Shown one piece after another: positions 62,064 to 64,000 of a DNA stretch of 64,000 nt. The position numbers were made by a program, and so were the translations under genes. The stretch comes from Thunnus maccoyii. Taxonomy: Eukaryota > Chordata > Actinopteri > Scombriformes > Scombridae. The stretch covers positions 9,529,111 to 9,593,110 of the forward strand of contig NC_056552.1 of NCBI RefSeq assembly GCF_910596095.1, written 5' to 3'. The notes under the pieces are model-generated. The model searched no databases. It saw nothing but the letters and a program-made list of their open reading frames with translations, and was not told where the DNA came from. Positions within the stretch are counted from its first letter, which is position 1. Every line of letters begins with the position of its first letter.

Positions 62064-62831
62064 CATTATTTAAATACTCAAACCAATCAGGACGATTTAT
62101 GTGATGTCGTGCGTTTCTGTGGTGGACAATCGAGGCAACTTGACACGTGACATGAACATCCTCACAGCCGAGGAAGAATATCTCCGTCCTCAGGATTTGA
62201 CTTGGCTTGGATAATCACTGTGGAGAATTTGAGTCTATTTTTATTTTTTTTTTTTTTTTTTTTTTGCCAATTCTTTATGTGATTGTTTGGGTTTTACATG
62301 ATAAAGAGCAATTTTAGAGTTACTTGTTGAAAGTAATATCCCTAGAATGAAAATAAACAGCTTCTGTCAACTCATCTCAAGGTCTTATTGACGCATTGCA
62401 TGTATTTGCAGACAAACCGTCATGTGGTGGAACAGTTTAGAAGATAAACCCATTAAATTCACTTAAAATTTGACTCGAATTCACTTAATTGGTTTAATTC
62501 CTCAGAGTATTCCTTCCTTTTCTAGTCATGTGTGACGGATTCCGGCTTGTGTCTCGGTTTTTCCCAGGGCATTAATCTATTGTTGACATTTCAGTTAAAG
62601 TCTTTCTGCCTCAGTGGTCAGAGTTGGCTCCACATGTGTGGGATTATAAGAGGTTGAGGTATAAAGAAGAGCAGATTAAACGACAGCGGAGGATGAAGAC
62701 GGAGGAGAGGGAAAGAAAGGCACGCTCATATGTCTGCTTTGACCTTTAACATCCGCTGAAGAGCTTTTTCTCTTTTCCTGTAACCGGTTCTCTTAGACAT
62801 GTGGTTTGTTATTCAATCTGATGTCCCACGT

Positions 62832-63678
62832 ATTCCTCCTCTCCTCTCCTCTCCTCTCCTCTCCTCTCCTCTCCTCTCCTCTCTTCTCTTCTCCTCTCCT
62901 CTCCTCTCCTCTCCTCTCCTCTCCTCTCCTCTCCTCTCTTCTCTTCTCTTCTCCTCTCCTCTTCTCCTCTCTTCCCACTCCCTTTCTCCTCTTTTGTCTT
63001 CTTTTCTCCTCTCCTCTCCTTTCTTTCCTCTTTTCTTTTTTCTCTCCTCTCTTTTTCTTTCTGTAATTCCCTCCCTTTTCTCTCCTTCTTCCCACTTCAT
63101 TATGCTCGTCTTTTGTCTTCTTTTGTCTTCTCCTTTCTTCTCTCCTGTTTTTATTTTCCTTTCCTCTCCTTCTTCCCCTTCCCCTGTTCTCCCACTTTCT
63201 TATTTTTTGTCTTCTTCTTTCTTTTCTTTTTCTTTCCTCTCATCCTTTTCTTTCCTTTCCTCTCCTTTTTCTTTCTTCTCCTCTTTTTCTTTCTGTAATT
63301 CCCTCCATTTTCTTTTCCTTTCCTGTCCCTCTTCCCACACCCTTGTTCTCCTCTTTTGTCTTCTCTTCTCCTTTCCTCTCCTCTCCTCCTTTCTCCTCTC
63401 CTCTCATCCTTTCTTCTTTCCTGTCCTCTTTTTCTTTCCTCTCTTCCTCTCTTCTTTTCTTTCCTTTCCTTTCCTTTCTTTTCCTTTCCTTTCCTTTCCT
63501 TTCCTTTCCTTTCCTTTCCCTTCCTTTCCTTGCCTTTTCTCTTCTCTCCACTCCTCTTTATCTTTCCTTTCTTCTCCCATTCCCTCTCCTCTCCTCTCCT
63601 CTCTTCTCCCCTCCTCTCCTCTCTCTTTCTTTTCATCTCCTGCAAACCCTGTTTCCCCCCCGTCTCCTCTCCGTCTCT
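62832..63678. repeat. Pyrimidine tract of about 850 bp, CTCCT and TTTCC pentamers
   Basis: Almost uninterrupted C/T on the + strand (A/G on the -). The left part is (CTCCT)n, the part near 63,455-63,525 is (TTTCC)n, and the rest is mixed. Long open frames in several phases (Ser/Leu/Phe-only or Arg/Glu/Lys-only) are by-products of composition, not genes. Confidence 0.95.
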
Positions 63679-64000
63679 GACCTGAACTGTAAAAACCTTG
63701 CATGATTCTCAGCATACATTGTAAATAAGGATGGTTATGTAACAGTCTAAATATTAAGCAAATACTCTCACACCTCTTTATATTTCCTACTAATAGGATT
63801 TGATGTGCACATGTGCCACGGTGATAATGGGTTGCATCTAGGTTATAGCGTGCATGTATGTGTGTGTGTGAGTGTGTGTGAGTGTGTGTGCGTGTGTGTT
63901 CTCACATGTATACTTTAATGTTACACAGTCTGAGCAGGGAAATGACCTTGAAGGTTGCAAAAAAAAAAAAATTGTCAGTCTTGGCAACATGCGCACACAT

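Larger units (their letters stand above)
59388..62830. other. Putative first intron of the next gene; no coding sequence seen
   Basis: CpG-rich to about 60,250, then ordinary AT-rich DNA. Holds an (ATC)n run (about 59642-59675), a poly-C run (about 59849-59867), an (AC)n run (about 60562-60595), repeat remnants at about 60,896-61,695 and a poly-G tract at 62,018-62,063. No exon with flanking splice sites recognised. Confidence 0.5.

Noticed and set aside
62793..63715. Several long open frames on both strands (up to 293 codons)
   Set aside because: All fall in the pyrimidine tract and consist almost only of Ser/Leu/Phe/Pro or Arg/Glu/Lys/Gly; compositional artefacts.
1..64000. tRNA or rRNA genes
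   Set aside because: No cloverleaf with TTCNANNC-type B box and matching acceptor stem, and no rRNA-like sequence was noticed by eye; a covariance-model scan would be needed to exclude small ones.

Overview
The window is nuclear DNA of a ray-finned fish, probably a percomorph. It has spliced multi-exon genes with GT-AG introns, many (AC)n and (AG)n microsatellites, and short inverted-repeat transposons of kinds common in percomorph genomes. It also holds an NLR gene of the fish-expanded FISNA-NACHT-LRR-B30.2 type. Gene models below were built by hand from splice sites, reading phase and remembered family sequences; no search was run. Nothing here looks like a prokaryotic, viral or new defence system. 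The substance is one immune-receptor gene beside a conserved block of secretory and muscle genes, plus some unusual exons and transposon insertions.

Layout: (1) 1-5.7 kb, + strand: the 3' portion of an NLRC3-like NLR, from the exons before the NACHT domain to a C-terminal B30.2 domain and poly(A) signal; its true start lies left of the window. (2) 5.7-27.4 kb, - strand: a complete sec24c (COPII cargo-adaptor) gene with 23 coding exons, a separate non-coding first exon at about 27.2 kb, a long 3' UTR running toward the NLR, and one extra candidate exon at 18.7 kb. (3) 30.2-42.5 kb, + strand: complete synpo2l (synaptopodin 2-like/CHAP), with a PDZ domain split over its first two exons, a very large last exon and a candidate alternative first exon at 37.7 kb. 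(4) 49.3-57.2 kb, + strand: the coding part of myoz1 (myozenin 1/calsarcin-2), five coding exons. (5) 59.1-60.3 kb: a CpG-rich segment with a good splice donor, probably the promoter and first non-coding exon of the next + strand gene. Synteny suggests usp54. The right end (62.8-63.7 kb) is a long pyrimidine tract.

The order sec24c (-), synpo2l (+), myoz1 (+) matches the human 10q22 neighbourhood (SEC24C, SYNPO2L, MYOZ1, USP54), whose ohnolog block on 4q26 is SEC24D, SYNPO2, MYOZ2, USP53. Synpo2l and myoz1 both encode sarcomeric Z-disc proteins and could share muscle enhancers; sec24c is a housekeeping secretion gene divergently transcribed from synpo2l. The NLR lies tail to tail with sec24c and is not part of the conserved mammalian block.

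Introns and intergenic DNA are largely old transposon remnants and simple repeats. Two insertions are clear enough to reconstruct: an element at 25,645-26,006 with a perfect 8-bp target duplication and a preserved empty site next to it, and a composite element at 28,806-29,687 with a near-perfect 8-bp duplication.
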